DNA from: Maridesulfovibrio salexigens DSM 2638
GTDB lineage: Bacteria; Desulfobacterota; Desulfovibrionia; Desulfovibrionales; Desulfovibrionaceae
Assembly: GCF_000023445.1 (NCBI RefSeq)
Contig: NC_012881.1
Span: 1,183,501-1,247,500, forward strand
Length of the DNA: 64,000 nt
Direction: 5' to 3'
Part shown: piece by piece, positions 26,885 to 36,768 of the stretch
Numbering within the stretch: the first letter of the stretch is position 1
Layout of the letters: each line of letters begins with the position of its first letter
The notes under the pieces: model-generated
What the model was told of the DNA's origin: nothing
The model's input: only the letters and a program-made list of their open reading frames with translations
Database searches by the model: none
Translations under genes and position numbers: made by a program

Positions 26885-27298
26885 TTAAAGCAGCCCGAAT
26901 TTATTGAGTTCTGCCTGAATTTTATCTTCTGTGATCGGTTTTGTAATATATGATAAAGCTTCACACTGGAAAAAAGCGCGTGAAGCTTTCGTGCTGTCAT
27001 CAAGGGCTGTTGTCATGATAGCCTTGACCTTCCTGTCTTCAGGAATATTTTTGTTCTGCTCGATGGCCCTGATTTTTTCAAGAGTTTGAAGGCCGTCCAT
27101 ACCGGGCAGGACAATGTCCATAAAGATAAGATCGTAGGGTTTTCCTTCAAGCCATCTGTGTTCGAATTTTTCCAGTGCTTCCTCGCCGGAGACTGCGCTG
27201 TCTATGCTTTTGTTCTCAAGTCCCTCGGTAATTACCCTAAGGACTTCTTTGAGATACATTCTGCTTGTATTGCTGTCTTCGACTATAAGAATCTGCAT
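26885..27298 (-). CDS. single-domain response regulator (CheY-like)
   Basis: 137 residues, a lone receiver domain. The acidic pair is in LIVEDSNTSRM, the phosphorylated Asp in LIFMDIVLPGMDG (about residue 60), the Thr/Ser position in AIMTTALDD, and the conserved Lys in SYITKPITEDKI. No output domain. It resembles stand-alone receivers that relay to other proteins. It lies between gmhA and the exporter on the same strand. The cognate kinase is not evident here. Confidence 0.88.
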   Translation of the reverse strand: MQILIVEDSNTSRMYLKEVLRVITEGLENKSIDSAVSGEEALEKFEHRWLEGKPYDLIFMDIVLPGMDGLQTLEKIRAIEQNKNIPEDRKVKAIMTTALDDSTKASRAFFQCEALSYITKPITEDKIQAELNKFGLL

Positions 27299-27327
27299 GC
27301 TGCTACTCGCTCGCTGGAGTTTTTTAC

Positions 27328-27945
27328 CTATTCTCCGCTCAGGTAAGGCTCGAGTTCACCTACAGCTTCAAACAGAAAGTGGTCAATGAGGTGGCAGAAC
27401 AGGTGTCCTACGGCAATGTGAACTTCCTGAATGACGGCGGTGTCTTTGCTGGGAACACTGATAATGTGGTCACATATAGGCAGCATTTCGCCCGCACTGA
27501 TGCCCGTCATGCCGATGGTGACCATGCCTTTGCGCTTGGCTTCTTTAAGGGCGCTGATCACATTAGGGCTGGTTCCGGAGGTACTGATGCCGACCAGAAC
27601 ATCACCGGGCTGTCCCAGTGCCTGAACCTGTTTTTCGAAAACCATTTCGTATGAATAGTCATTACCGATGGCGGTAAGAATTGAGGAGTCTGTGGTCAGG
27701 GCAATTCCGGGCAGGGGCGGGCGTTCAAGTTTGAACCTGTTAACCAGTTCTGCCGCAAGATGCTGGCAGTCTGCCGCGCTTCCGCCGTTTCCGCAAAAGA
27801 GGATTTTGGAACCGAGGGCAAGGCGAACGGCCAATGCTTTGGAAACATCAACCACGAGTTGGGAGTATTGCTCAAAAAAAGATTCGCGGACTTCAAGTCC
27901 GGCACGGGCATGTTCAACTACTTTCTGCAGTGCTGTCTGGGACAT
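27328..27945 (-). CDS. gmhA: sedoheptulose-7-phosphate isomerase (SIS domain)
   Basis: 205 residues. The SIS-domain family signature is plain: KILFCGNGGSAADCQHLAAE (about 47-66), LTTDSSILTAIGNDYSYE, GISTSGTSPNVISALKEAK, and the C-terminal EVHIAVGHLFCHLID with the catalytic His region. It converts sedoheptulose 7-phosphate to D-glycero-D-manno-heptose 7-phosphate, the first step toward LPS core heptose. The other heptose genes are not in this window. It heads a minus-strand run with the receiver protein and LysE gene. Confidence 0.93.
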   Translation of the reverse strand: MSQTALQKVVEHARAGLEVRESFFEQYSQLVVDVSKALAVRLALGSKILFCGNGGSAADCQHLAAELVNRFKLERPPLPGIALTTDSSILTAIGNDYSYEMVFEKQVQALGQPGDVLVGISTSGTSPNVISALKEAKRKGMVTIGMTGISAGEMLPICDHIISVPSKDTAVIQEVHIAVGHLFCHLIDHFLFEAVGELEPYLSGE

Positions 27946-28105
27946 TTATTTTCCTTCTGTTTGCAATTCATTATACGCAAGTGGAGAAATCCGTTTATAG
28001 GAAATCATAAGCGGTGGCAACATTCTTGCCGTTCTTGATAAATTGCAGAATGCTCACTATAACATGTTTTTTTTATTCTGCATTCAAAAATGACGGAGCT
28101 CCCAA

Positions 28106-29227
28106 TTGAGAAAAATAATATTTATTTTAATGTTTATTCTTGCGATTTCCAGCGGATGTTCGCTTAAGACAAATACTTCCAACCCTTCTGAATTAGACAT
28201 CATGATCGGTCAGATGGTCATGGTCGGATTCCGGGGATTGGAATTGAGTGCGAATAATCCGGTTGTGGGCGATATCAGGGATGCCCGTGTCGGGGGAGTA
28301 ATTCTCTTCAGCAAGGATTGCGCTTTGAATAGCACAGTACGCAATATTGCAAGCTCTTCTCAACTGATAAAGCTTACTTCGGATCTGCAAAGTTATGCTC
28401 AAGTTCCGTTGTTCATCTCGATTGATCAGGAAGGCGGCATAATTAAAAGATTGACCGGAGAAATGGGTTTTCCGGAAACTCCGTCCGCCGCTGAGCTGGG
28501 AAACAGCGGTGATACTCAGGCTGCATTCAGGGCTGGGAAGACTATCGGAAAGTCATTAAAAGAAGCCGGAATTAATATGAATTTCGCTCCGGTTGTGGAT
28601 GTGAACCGTAATGCAGCTAATCCGGTGATTGCAGCCTTACAGCGCAGTTTTTCAGATGATCCACGCATTGTGGCCCGATTTGCAGATTCATATATTGACG
28701 GCCTGCATAGCGAAGGCATTATTTCATGTCTGAAACATTTTCCGGGACATGGCAGTTCCCGCGGTGATTCACATTTAGGTTTTACCGATGTGACTGATTC
28801 ATGGGACAGCAGCGAACTTTATCCTTTTCAGAAATTAATCAGCGATAATAAAGCTGATATGGTCATGACCGCGCATATTTTCAATGCCCGCTGGGACCGC
28901 AAGTATCCGGCAACTCTTTCCCGTAATGTTATTCACGGTCTTCTGCGCCGTAAGCTTGGTTTCGAAGGCATAATTGTTACCGATGATATGCAGATGCAGG
29001 CTGTTAGCGGAGAGTATGGTTTCAAGGAAGGCGTCTACAGGGCGGTAAAGGCCGGGGCCGATATTCTTCTTTTCGGCAATAATCTGATTTATGAACCCGG
29101 TTTGGGAACCAAGGCAGTTTCAACTCTCAAACAGCTTGTTCATGAGGGAAAGATCACCGAACGTAGAATCCGGCAGTCCTATGACCGTATCATGCGTGAG
29201 AAGCAGGGGATGGGAGCTGCAAATTAA
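28106..29227 (+). CDS. nagZ: beta-N-acetylhexosaminidase NagZ-type, lipoprotein
   Basis: 373 residues of GH3. A lipoprotein signal (MRKIIFILMFILAISSGC, Cys18) precedes the catalytic barrel: GGVILFSKDC, FISIDQEGGIIKRL, FAPVVDVNRN, the diagnostic LKHFPGHGSSRGDSHL with the His general acid/base loop, and the nucleophile in GIIVTDDMQMQAV. It removes N-acetylglucosamine from muropeptides. E. coli NagZ is cytoplasmic; a lipidated form implies action at the periplasmic side. The TTG start has GGAG seven bases upstream. No C-terminal domain beyond the barrel is present. Confidence 0.92.
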   Translation: MRKIIFILMFILAISSGCSLKTNTSNPSELDIMIGQMVMVGFRGLELSANNPVVGDIRDARVGGVILFSKDCALNSTVRNIASSSQLIKLTSDLQSYAQVPLFISIDQEGGIIKRLTGEMGFPETPSAAELGNSGDTQAAFRAGKTIGKSLKEAGINMNFAPVVDVNRNAANPVIAALQRSFSDDPRIVARFADSYIDGLHSEGIISCLKHFPGHGSSRGDSHLGFTDVTDSWDSSELYPFQKLISDNKADMVMTAHIFNARWDRKYPATLSRNVIHGLLRRKLGFEGIIVTDDMQMQAVSGEYGFKEGVYRAVKAGADILLFGNNLIYEPGLGTKAVSTLKQLVHEGKITERRIRQSYDRIMREKQGMGAAN

Positions 29228-29268
29228 AGGCTGATACTACTTTCATTTATTTTAGAGTGTAAAAAAGA

Positions 29269-29305
29269 AAAACCCTGAAAATCCGTCTTGGATTTTCAGG
29301 GTTTT
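29269..29305. terminator. bidirectional terminator
   Basis: AAAACCCTGAAAATCC (29269-29284) with its perfect complement (29290-29305) and a 5-base loop, A-rich before and T-rich after. It ends both nagZ and the convergent histidine kinase gene, whose stop lies two bases away. Confidence 0.9.
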
Positions 29306-29306
29306 A

Positions 29307-31844
29307 TTAGTTTTTGGCGATGGGAAGTTGGATTGTAAATGTTGTTCCCTTGCCGGGGGTTGAAGCCACCTGAAATATTCCATGATGATTCTGGGTAATG
29401 ATGAAGTATGAAACGGAAAGTCCCAATCCGGTGCCTGTTCCCGGTGCTTTCGTTGTGTAAAAAGGTTCGAAAACTCTTTTGCGGGTGGTTTCATCCATTC
29501 CGGGACCATTATCCGAGACTGTGCACTTTACCATATCCCGTTCATTCTTGATTTTTATCGAAATCACAGGAGAATCTTTCATTTCCGGCCAGTCGTTCAT
29601 TGCCTGCGCTGAATTGCGTAGCAGATTCAGGAATACCTGTTCGATTTCAGTGGCAGTACATGGGGTCAGCTTCAGGTTGTCGTCATAGTCCTTGAGTATG
29701 GTGATCTTTTTAAAATCGTATCCTTTTACTGGATCGTAATCCTGCGCTGCAAGGGTGGATGCTTTGTCCATAATTCTGCGCAAGTCACCCGGAGCTTTAC
29801 GGGAATCACTTTTACGGCTGAATTCAAGCATTCCGGAAACAATAGAGGCCGCTCTTACTCCTGAGTCGGTTATTCCGTTCAGGGTTTTAATTATTTTGCG
29901 GTCTTCCATGTAGTGAATGATCGAATCAATTGAACAACCCGCTTTCTCCGCAGCCTTTAAGTTGGCTGGAAGGTCGGGAGACATCCTGCGCACGATATTT
30001 TGAATGCCTTGGAGGATTCCACCAAGGGGGTTGTTGATTTCATGAGCCATTCCGGCGGCAAGTCCACCGATAGACATCATTTTTTCGGTCTGGATCATCA
30101 TTTCGTCAATCCGGACTCTTTCGGTCGCATCGTCAATCCTGATAACCGCGCCTTTCATGCCGTCAGTGAGAGGGTAGATGATGATATCCTGATGGCTGTT
30201 GGGATCTGTCATTCCTTGAGTTCGGAAGCCTCTTTCCGGAATCCCGCTTTCTATGGCTTGAGTGATATTATCTGTGTATTTGCCCAAAGGAGGGAAAGCC
30301 TTTTCCACTTCGGCTCCTTCTATTTTTTCCTTAGGAATAACAGCCAATTGCTGGGCAGCAGTGTTGAAGTGGGTTATCATTTTTTGGCTATCCACACCGA
30401 TGATCACCGAAGGCATGGAATCAATTATGTTACGAATGTAGTTTCTTGTATTTTGAAGTTCTGTTTCGATAGCTTTGCGCTTTGTTATGTCTGTTCCTAC
30501 GCATAGTATTTCCGCAAGTTTGCCTTTGGCATCGAGGATAGGACTGTTGGTCCAGTAAACCCAGACCTGACTGCCGTCTTTACGGGTGTTCAGATTTGTG
30601 TTGACCGGAAAATCTTGCGGGTTTTCGGTCAAATCATGGATCATCAGCTCAAGTTCAGATTCCCCTTTTTCCGTTTTGGGGATCAGTGTTCCTATAACAC
30701 TTTTACCTATGATTTCTTCTTCAGAGAACCCGAAAAATATCTGGGCGTATTCATTAAAAAAAGTGCACATCCCGTTACGGTCAATTCTGATGATGATACT
30801 GCGCGCAGTATGCACAAGGTCATGGTATTCTTTGCGTGATCTGGTCAGCTGTTGCGAGTGTGATGCAACTTCATCAAGCAGTTTAAGTATCTTGCCGGAA
30901 AAAAAGGCTGTGGCGGTAATGTAGTTTCTATTTTCTATAAACGACATCTTACGTGCTTCAGTAGCCCAGTCCACTTCCCGAATGCTTTTTGCTGTAGATT
31001 CAATGGTCGCCAGATGCTGGATTTTTCTTTCTGGTTTATCAACGACCTGCTTCAGCAGATTGTTGATTCTGATAAAGTCCTGCTCGTTTTTATCTAAATC
31101 CCAAGTTAAGAACGCAGACCTTTTGACAAGTATTCCCATGCATATGGCGGTAAAAGCTATGAGCAGCAATCCAGCGTAAAATTCTGTAGAAATATCTTTA
31201 GCAAGAGTTATGGAAAGTCCCCCGAAATTTTGGACATTAGCCTTTGCCGTTAAGAACACATGGTAATCAGAAAAAAATAATTTGCCCACTCGGTTAGCTT
31301 TGGGGAAATAGCTTATTTCGGAGCGATACAGGGTGTTTCCGGCTTTATCCTTGATATATAGCTCGGTGTCATTTGGTGACACCGGAAGGAGACTCTCGGA
31401 AGGAACTTTAGCAATGGCGAAACTGTGGTCCAGCCGTTGGATCAGGTATATTTCATCCTGTTCGGAGGACTCGGTTGCAAGCTGTTTGATAAGTAGTGAT
31501 TGTCCCGGCTGAAAATCCTTCACTTTTTGGAAGATAGGGGACTCTGCGATTGATTTTATTTCGATTGGAAAAGGACGCGTATTAACAACTTCGCCTGAAG
31601 GGGTGACTCTTAATATGGATAAGCCGTGATCGAAAGTTGCCCGTGAAGTCACTACGGTTTCAAGGAATGAAATCCTTTCTACAAGATAATTGGCCCAAGT
31701 CGATGCTTTGCCGTCAACGTCTTTAGATACGGACCAAGAGAAAAGAATTGTCGAGCAGATAGAGCTGGCAATGAAGATAGTTAGAAAAAGGCAGAGATAA
31801 TTTCTTATTCGGCTGTTAAGTCTGTGAATGCTTCTTATTTTCAT
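29307..31844 (-). CDS. membrane sensor histidine kinase with two PAS domains
   Basis: About 845 residues from ATG 31844. Two membrane helices (about 15-35 and 215-240) flank a periplasmic sensor of about 180 residues. After a linker come two PAS domains (VHTARSIIIRIDRNGMCTFF; DSMPSVIIGVDSQKMITHFN), then HisKA with GMAHEINNPLGGI (His about residue 601), and the ATPase domain: N-box FLNLLRNSAQAMND, DNGPGMDE, GTGTGLGLSVS. It is a non-hybrid kinase without a receiver. A longer frame to 32135 exists, but a good promoter at 31904-31932 favours this start. It is divergent from flagellin. Confidence 0.88.
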   Translation of the reverse strand: MKIRSIHRLNSRIRNYLCLFLTIFIASSICSTILFSWSVSKDVDGKASTWANYLVERISFLETVVTSRATFDHGLSILRVTPSGEVVNTRPFPIEIKSIAESPIFQKVKDFQPGQSLLIKQLATESSEQDEIYLIQRLDHSFAIAKVPSESLLPVSPNDTELYIKDKAGNTLYRSEISYFPKANRVGKLFFSDYHVFLTAKANVQNFGGLSITLAKDISTEFYAGLLLIAFTAICMGILVKRSAFLTWDLDKNEQDFIRINNLLKQVVDKPERKIQHLATIESTAKSIREVDWATEARKMSFIENRNYITATAFFSGKILKLLDEVASHSQQLTRSRKEYHDLVHTARSIIIRIDRNGMCTFFNEYAQIFFGFSEEEIIGKSVIGTLIPKTEKGESELELMIHDLTENPQDFPVNTNLNTRKDGSQVWVYWTNSPILDAKGKLAEILCVGTDITKRKAIETELQNTRNYIRNIIDSMPSVIIGVDSQKMITHFNTAAQQLAVIPKEKIEGAEVEKAFPPLGKYTDNITQAIESGIPERGFRTQGMTDPNSHQDIIIYPLTDGMKGAVIRIDDATERVRIDEMMIQTEKMMSIGGLAAGMAHEINNPLGGILQGIQNIVRRMSPDLPANLKAAEKAGCSIDSIIHYMEDRKIIKTLNGITDSGVRAASIVSGMLEFSRKSDSRKAPGDLRRIMDKASTLAAQDYDPVKGYDFKKITILKDYDDNLKLTPCTATEIEQVFLNLLRNSAQAMNDWPEMKDSPVISIKIKNERDMVKCTVSDNGPGMDETTRKRVFEPFYTTKAPGTGTGLGLSVSYFIITQNHHGIFQVASTPGKGTTFTIQLPIAKN

Positions 31845-31903
31845 GAAATATATGACTTTTCCAAAGTGGCTTTTTACATCTTTTTTACTGAACGGCTTGT
31901 TGA

Positions 31904-31932
31904 GTAATATATTTGAAAGATGATCCTGTAAA
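31904..31932 (-). promoter_or_regulatory. sigma-70 type promoter of the kinase gene
   Basis: On the minus strand, TTTACA (31932-31927) and TATTAC (31909-31904) are 17 bases apart. It lies about 60 bases before the chosen start codon at 31844 and inside the longer open frame, which argues against that longer frame being translated. Confidence 0.5.
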
Positions 31933-32111
31933 CTATTTCTCCCCCTCAAAAGTCTGGGAAAGATTTTCCCCATCGCATAAGGCAGAACTTTCCTCCTGTT
32001 CGTGCCTTTCGACCTTGCATTGTCTTTTGTTAAGAAATCTAATTTTTTAAAAAGCCTGTCTAAACAGTGTCTTGTGTATTCTTTTTGTAAATAAATAAAC
32101 GGATGAAACAA

Positions 32112-32130
32112 TAGGCACAACCATTGCAAT
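32112..32130 (+). promoter_or_regulatory. sigma-54 promoter of flagellin
   Basis: AGGCACAACCATTGCA carries the GG (32114-32115) and GC (32126-32127) doublets exactly ten bases apart, matching GGCAC-N5-TTGCA. Known sigma-54 (RpoN) sites start transcription about 12 bases after the GC, i.e. near 32139. Sigma-54 control of flagellar genes is well established in other bacteria. An activator site was not identified. Confidence 0.7.
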
Positions 32131-32138
32131 CTCAACTG

Positions 32139-32600
32139 CAGAGCAAACCAGCTTTAAATTAACAAGGAGGTGTGGCCGGAAAATATAGACCGATAATTCC
32201 ATGAGCATATGAAGGCATTTGGTCGAGTTGATTCTCGGAGGTTGGTAATGTGCGGATTTCATCCGCATTGAGAATATTTCCCATAACGGGACATGTGAGA
32301 ATCGCCGTCGCATGGCCGTGCCTGCACAGAGTCGCGGACTCAGCTAGGAGTTCCGCGTCTTAACTAAAGATTAAGCGGATACCTGCGCGAGTCCATATGC
32401 AGGTAATGCCCGAAGATGCTCAACGAAGTGTCGGTGGTTTACCGGGCTACAAGGCCGTGGGCCGAAAGTCGAACTGTTCCGGAGGGTATTTTATGCAGTA
32501 AAAAATCAAGCGGATTTTGAACTGAAAACTAACCAGTAAAAGGTCGGAGTGGACGGAACCACTCAGGCGAATTTTATAGATAATTCAAGGAGGAATTATT
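32139..32600 (+). promoter_or_regulatory. long structured leader of the flagellin mRNA
   Basis: About 460 bases without a gene lie between the sigma-54 start and the flagellin codon. Self-complementary arms are dense. TGCGGAT/ATCCGCA at 32251-32267 is enclosed by ATTCTC/GAGAAT. CGCGGACTC/GAGTTCCGCG lies at 32333-32357, CTTAA/TTAAG at 32359-32375, CCTGC/GCAGG at 32382-32403, TGCCCG/CGGGC(TA) at 32407-32447, and GAGTGG/CCACTC at 32547-32564. A free AAGGAGGT occurs at 32164-32171 without a proper start codon. The flagellin SD AAGGAGG is at 32588-32594. I could not match it to a known riboswitch class, including cyclic-di-GMP types I and II. Confidence 0.5.
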
Positions 32601-33476
32601 ATGTCGCTCGTAATTAATCACAACTTGATGGCTATGAACGCAAGTCGTAACCTGCAGGAATCATATGGTAATCTCGGCGTTTCAACCCGTCGCCTGTCTT
32701 CAGGTCTTCGTGTTGGAACCGCAGCAGATGATGCCGCAGGTCTGGCGATTCGCGAACTTATGCGTGCAGATATCAAATCCCTGAACCAGGGTATTCGTAA
32801 TGCCAACGACGCCATCTCCATGATTCAGACTGCTGATGGAGCTCTCGGTGTTATCGATGAAAAGCTCATCCGTATGAAGGAACTTGCAACTCAGGCCGCA
32901 ACCGGTACCTACAACTCTGACCAGCGTCTGATCATCGACTCTGAATATCAGGCAATGGCTTCAGAAATTACCCGTATCGCAAATGCGACTGACTTCAACG
33001 GAATTCACCTGCTTAACGGTAACGTGTCCGGCGATCACAGCGGTGCCGGTGTCAGATCCACAGGTAAGGTTAAGGTCCACTTTGGTACCGGTAACGATTC
33101 TGCAGAAGACTACTACTACATCGCAATCGGAACCTCTACAGCTTCCGCTCTTGGTGTAGGTCTTGCCGCAGGTAACTCCATCTCTACTCAGGCGCTTGCG
33201 CAGGAATCTCTGGATAAGTTGCAGAATGCTATTATCTCCAAGGATAAGATTCGCGCAAACCTCGGTGCTCTCCAGAACAGACTGGAAAACACCATTACCA
33301 ACCTCTCAATCCAGGCTGAAAACGTTCAGGCTTCGGAATCCCGTATTTCCGACGTTGACGTTGCGACTGAAATGACTGAGTTCACCAGAAACCAGATTCT
33401 TACCCAGTCCGCAGTAGCCATGCTTTCCCAGGCAAACGGTATGCCCAGGATGGCAATGCAGCTCATCGGTGGCTAA
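32601..33476 (+). CDS. fliC: flagellin
   Basis: 291 residues, a short flagellin. The conserved N-terminal D0/D1 helices begin SLVINHNLMAMNASRNLQES and contain RLSSGLRVGTAADDAAGLAI. The C-terminal D1/D0 ends with DVATEMTEFTRNQILTQSAV, followed by AMLSQANGMPRMAMQLIGG. The central domain (about 140-195) is very small, so the filament surface should be smooth, as in many deltaproteobacteria. It polymerises into the flagellar filament after export by the flagellar type III system. A strong AAGGAGG, a sigma-54 promoter and a strong terminator fit high, regulated expression. No other flagellar gene is in the window. Confidence 0.97.
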   Translation: MSLVINHNLMAMNASRNLQESYGNLGVSTRRLSSGLRVGTAADDAAGLAIRELMRADIKSLNQGIRNANDAISMIQTADGALGVIDEKLIRMKELATQAATGTYNSDQRLIIDSEYQAMASEITRIANATDFNGIHLLNGNVSGDHSGAGVRSTGKVKVHFGTGNDSAEDYYYIAIGTSTASALGVGLAAGNSISTQALAQESLDKLQNAIISKDKIRANLGALQNRLENTITNLSIQAENVQASESRISDVDVATEMTEFTRNQILTQSAVAMLSQANGMPRMAMQLIGG

Positions 33477-33503
33477 TAACACAGGTGAGTATAAATCACT
33501 CAG

Positions 33504-33535
33504 AAAGGGAGGTCCGGTTACCGGGCCTCCCTTTT
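33504..33535 (+). terminator. flagellin terminator
   Basis: AAAGGGAGG (33504-33512) pairs with CCTCCCTTT (33526-33534). The inner CCGGT/ACCGG extends the stem, and CTTTATT follows. Confidence 0.88.
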
Positions 33536-33863
33536 CGCTTTATTACTAATTGTGAATAATCTGCTGTGGTGTCTGCTTCGTTTTGATTAAAATTCCTTTT
33601 TTTGATCTTTTTGCGAACCATGGTGTTGAGGTGTGTGTTTCGAGTCTCTATCTTTACTTTTTTGCAATAACATCGTATATCTCCGGCCTGAATCCAGAAA
33701 TGCAGATACATTCCTGCCTTTTGTCCAGCCCGCGGGCGGAAGCCATCCGGTTCCTCTTTTCAGTTTACGCAATAACTCGAAAAAATCCGTCCAGCCCTGC
33801 CTAGCACAATCCACTGCACAGCCGTAAGGAGCCGGAGCTGTGTCTATGATTAAGGAGATTATT
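33536..33863 (+). promoter_or_regulatory. region upstream of isocitrate dehydrogenase with a candidate promoter
   Basis: This stretch of about 330 bases contains no supported gene. A possible promoter is TTGAGG (33626-33631) and TATCTT (33649-33654), 17 bases apart, giving a leader of about 200 bases. GTAAGGAGCCGG at 33826-33837 is SD-like but is followed only by a short in-frame stretch into the dehydrogenase frame; the better SD lies at 33852-33857. Confidence 0.35.
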
Positions 33864-35009
<1,146 letters not shown>

Positions 35010-35058
35010 TATGTAGCTGAAAGGACATACGCAGTAATTTATTGAGGCTGAATGTACT

Positions 35059-35096
35059 AAGCCCTCCTTATGGTTAACATAGGGAGGGCTTTTTTA
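35059..35096 (+). terminator. isocitrate dehydrogenase terminator
   Basis: AAGCCCTCCTTATG (35059-35072) pairs with CATAGGGAGGGCTT (35078-35091, one mismatch) around a 5-base loop, followed by TTTTT. Confidence 0.88.
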
Positions 35097-35120
35097 CGTA
35101 AAAAGAATGAGGTGCGAGAC

Positions 35121-35456
35121 TTATTGCACGCTGAATTTTATTCCTTGGGGGGATTGCTTAAGTTCGATGTGACTGTCCGGGGTATCAACTTCAGTAGAGG
35201 TTATCTTAAGCATTTCAAGATCATATACATCCGGGATGGTGCGTACTTTTAATTGCATTTTATTGAATCCCTTGAGCATCCGCTTGGTCTGACCGGGAAT
35301 AAGCCTGAACTGGGCGACACTTACATTTCCCTGAACGGTGATAACTGAACCTGCTACAGGGAACTTGCATTTATTCTGAATAGTAAGAGCCTCAGCATCA
35401 GTGTGAGCCGAAATGACTGCCGTCAGGATTATTAGTGTGAGGAACAGTTTTTTCAT
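35121..35456 (-). CDS. small secreted hypothetical protein
   Basis: 111 residues with a Sec signal peptide (MKKLFLTLIILTAVISAHTD, cleavage probably after the Ala in DAEA near residue 23). The mature 85-90 residues are beta-rich (IQNKCKFPVAGSVITVQGNV) and basic, with one Cys. No family recognised. It is convergent with the isocitrate dehydrogenase gene and divergent from the efflux pair 235 bases away; that spacer shows no convincing promoter or hairpin. Confidence 0.65.
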   Translation of the reverse strand: MKKLFLTLIILTAVISAHTDAEALTIQNKCKFPVAGSVITVQGNVSVAQFRLIPGQTKRMLKGFNKMQLKVRTIPDVYDLEMLKITSTEVDTPDSHIELKQSPQGIKFSVQ

Positions 35457-35691
35457 GATTTCCAGTAGCGGTTATGTTTTTTAACACCTTTGAGCTAAAT
35501 ATGGCGCGCTATTGTCGGAAAGGTATATTATAAATTCACCGGTGTGTAGTTTTTTTGTTTATTCATACTTTTGGCTGATCTGGTGAGCGAATACTTATGT
35601 TATTGATCTCTGTTCTCAGTTGACTATCTTCGAATCTTACGTAAAGTGTGCCCTTCGGAAATAAAGTTATAATTCAAATCGGAGCAGATCT

Positions 35692-36747
35692 ATGCAACGG
35701 ATAATATTTTTTTTGATTTTTATTCTGTCCTCCTGCCCAGTTCTCGCTGCTGAGAAAAAGGCTCCCCAGATGCCTCCTGCACATGTGGCGACATCAAAGT
35801 CTTTCGCCGGACAGGTTGCGCCTGAATCCTCTTATATAGGTACGGTTTATTTCTCTGAGACTTCCGATGTTGCATCTGAAGTCAGCGGGAAAATCGTCAA
35901 GGTAGAGGTGGAAGAAGGGGATATCGTCAGAAAGGGTGATGTGCTGATCAGGCTCAGCTCCGATTTGCTCAACACCGAAATCCGCGCAGCTAAGGCGGCC
36001 TATGCCGAATCCAAAGCAAACTACGATCTTGCCAAGCGCGATGACCAGCGTATCACCAAGCTTTTCAAGAGCGGGTCCGTCCACGAAGGTGAATACGATT
36101 CCAAACGGTTCAAAGCTATCGCTATGGAAAGTGAACTTGCTTCCTCTCAGGCAAAGCTCCGCCGTCTCCAGATTCAGCTTTCCAAGAAAACAATCCGTGC
36201 TCCCTTTGACGGCATCGTGCTTAAACGTTCTGTTTACTTAGGTGAATGGCTTTCCGTGGGGGCTGATGTGGTCAAGCTGGGTATGAATACCAGTTATGAT
36301 GTAGTGGTCAACGTTCCGCAGGATGTTGCACAGGTCGTTAAGCCCGGTCTTGAAGTCGGTATAACTGCCGGCGGCAAGGAATATAAGGGCAAGGTTTTCG
36401 CTGTCATCCCACGCGGTGATATTGCCAGCCGTACCTTTCCTGTAAAGATCAGGATCAATAGCGACAATGGTTTCAAGCAGGGTATGGAAGCTCGTGTTTC
36501 ACTTCCTAACGGTTTAGCCAGTGAGACTGTTGTTGTTCCCCGTGATGCTGTAATTACTCTGCGCGGAACCACCATGGTTATTGCGGTTGTTGACGGTAAG
36601 GCACAGCCTTTTCCGGTACAGGTCGTAGGTTTCAAAGGCATGAACGCCGGAGTTCGCGGCAAGGGCCTGAAAGCCGGACTGGATATTGTCACCAAGGGTA
36701 ACGAAAGACTCAGGCCCGGACAGCCCGTGGTCATTGATAATAAATAG
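35692..36747 (+). CDS. RND efflux periplasmic adaptor subunit
   Basis: 351 residues. A signal peptide (MQRIIFFLIFILSSCPVLAA) could be Sec-type or, through LSSC, a lipoprotein signal. The barrel-sandwich half-motifs are visible (EVSGKIVKVEVEEGDIVRKG; IRAPFDGIVLKRSVYLGEWL), joined by a helical hairpin (about 95-155), then the beta-barrel and membrane-proximal domains. This is the HlyD/AcrA-type adaptor linking an RND pump to an outer-membrane channel. GGAG precedes the start. The pump gene follows 21 bases later. No TolC-type gene is nearby. Confidence 0.92.
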   Translation: MQRIIFFLIFILSSCPVLAAEKKAPQMPPAHVATSKSFAGQVAPESSYIGTVYFSETSDVASEVSGKIVKVEVEEGDIVRKGDVLIRLSSDLLNTEIRAAKAAYAESKANYDLAKRDDQRITKLFKSGSVHEGEYDSKRFKAIAMESELASSQAKLRRLQIQLSKKTIRAPFDGIVLKRSVYLGEWLSVGADVVKLGMNTSYDVVVNVPQDVAQVVKPGLEVGITAGGKEYKGKVFAVIPRGDIASRTFPVKIRINSDNGFKQGMEARVSLPNGLASETVVVPRDAVITLRGTTMVIAVVDGKAQPFPVQVVGFKGMNAGVRGKGLKAGLDIVTKGNERLRPGQPVVIDNK

Positions 36748-36768
36748 CCCGACGGGCCGGAGTAATTC

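Noticed and set aside
32190-32196. CCGATAA, a sigma-28 type -10 box before flagellin
   Set aside because: No TAAA-type -35 at 11-15 bases upstream; the sigma-54 site at 32112-32130 is a much better match.
32290-32490. Cyclic-di-GMP or other known riboswitch before flagellin
   Set aside because: The GEMM-type core sequences and other conserved aptamer strings I know are not present. Left as an unclassified structured leader.
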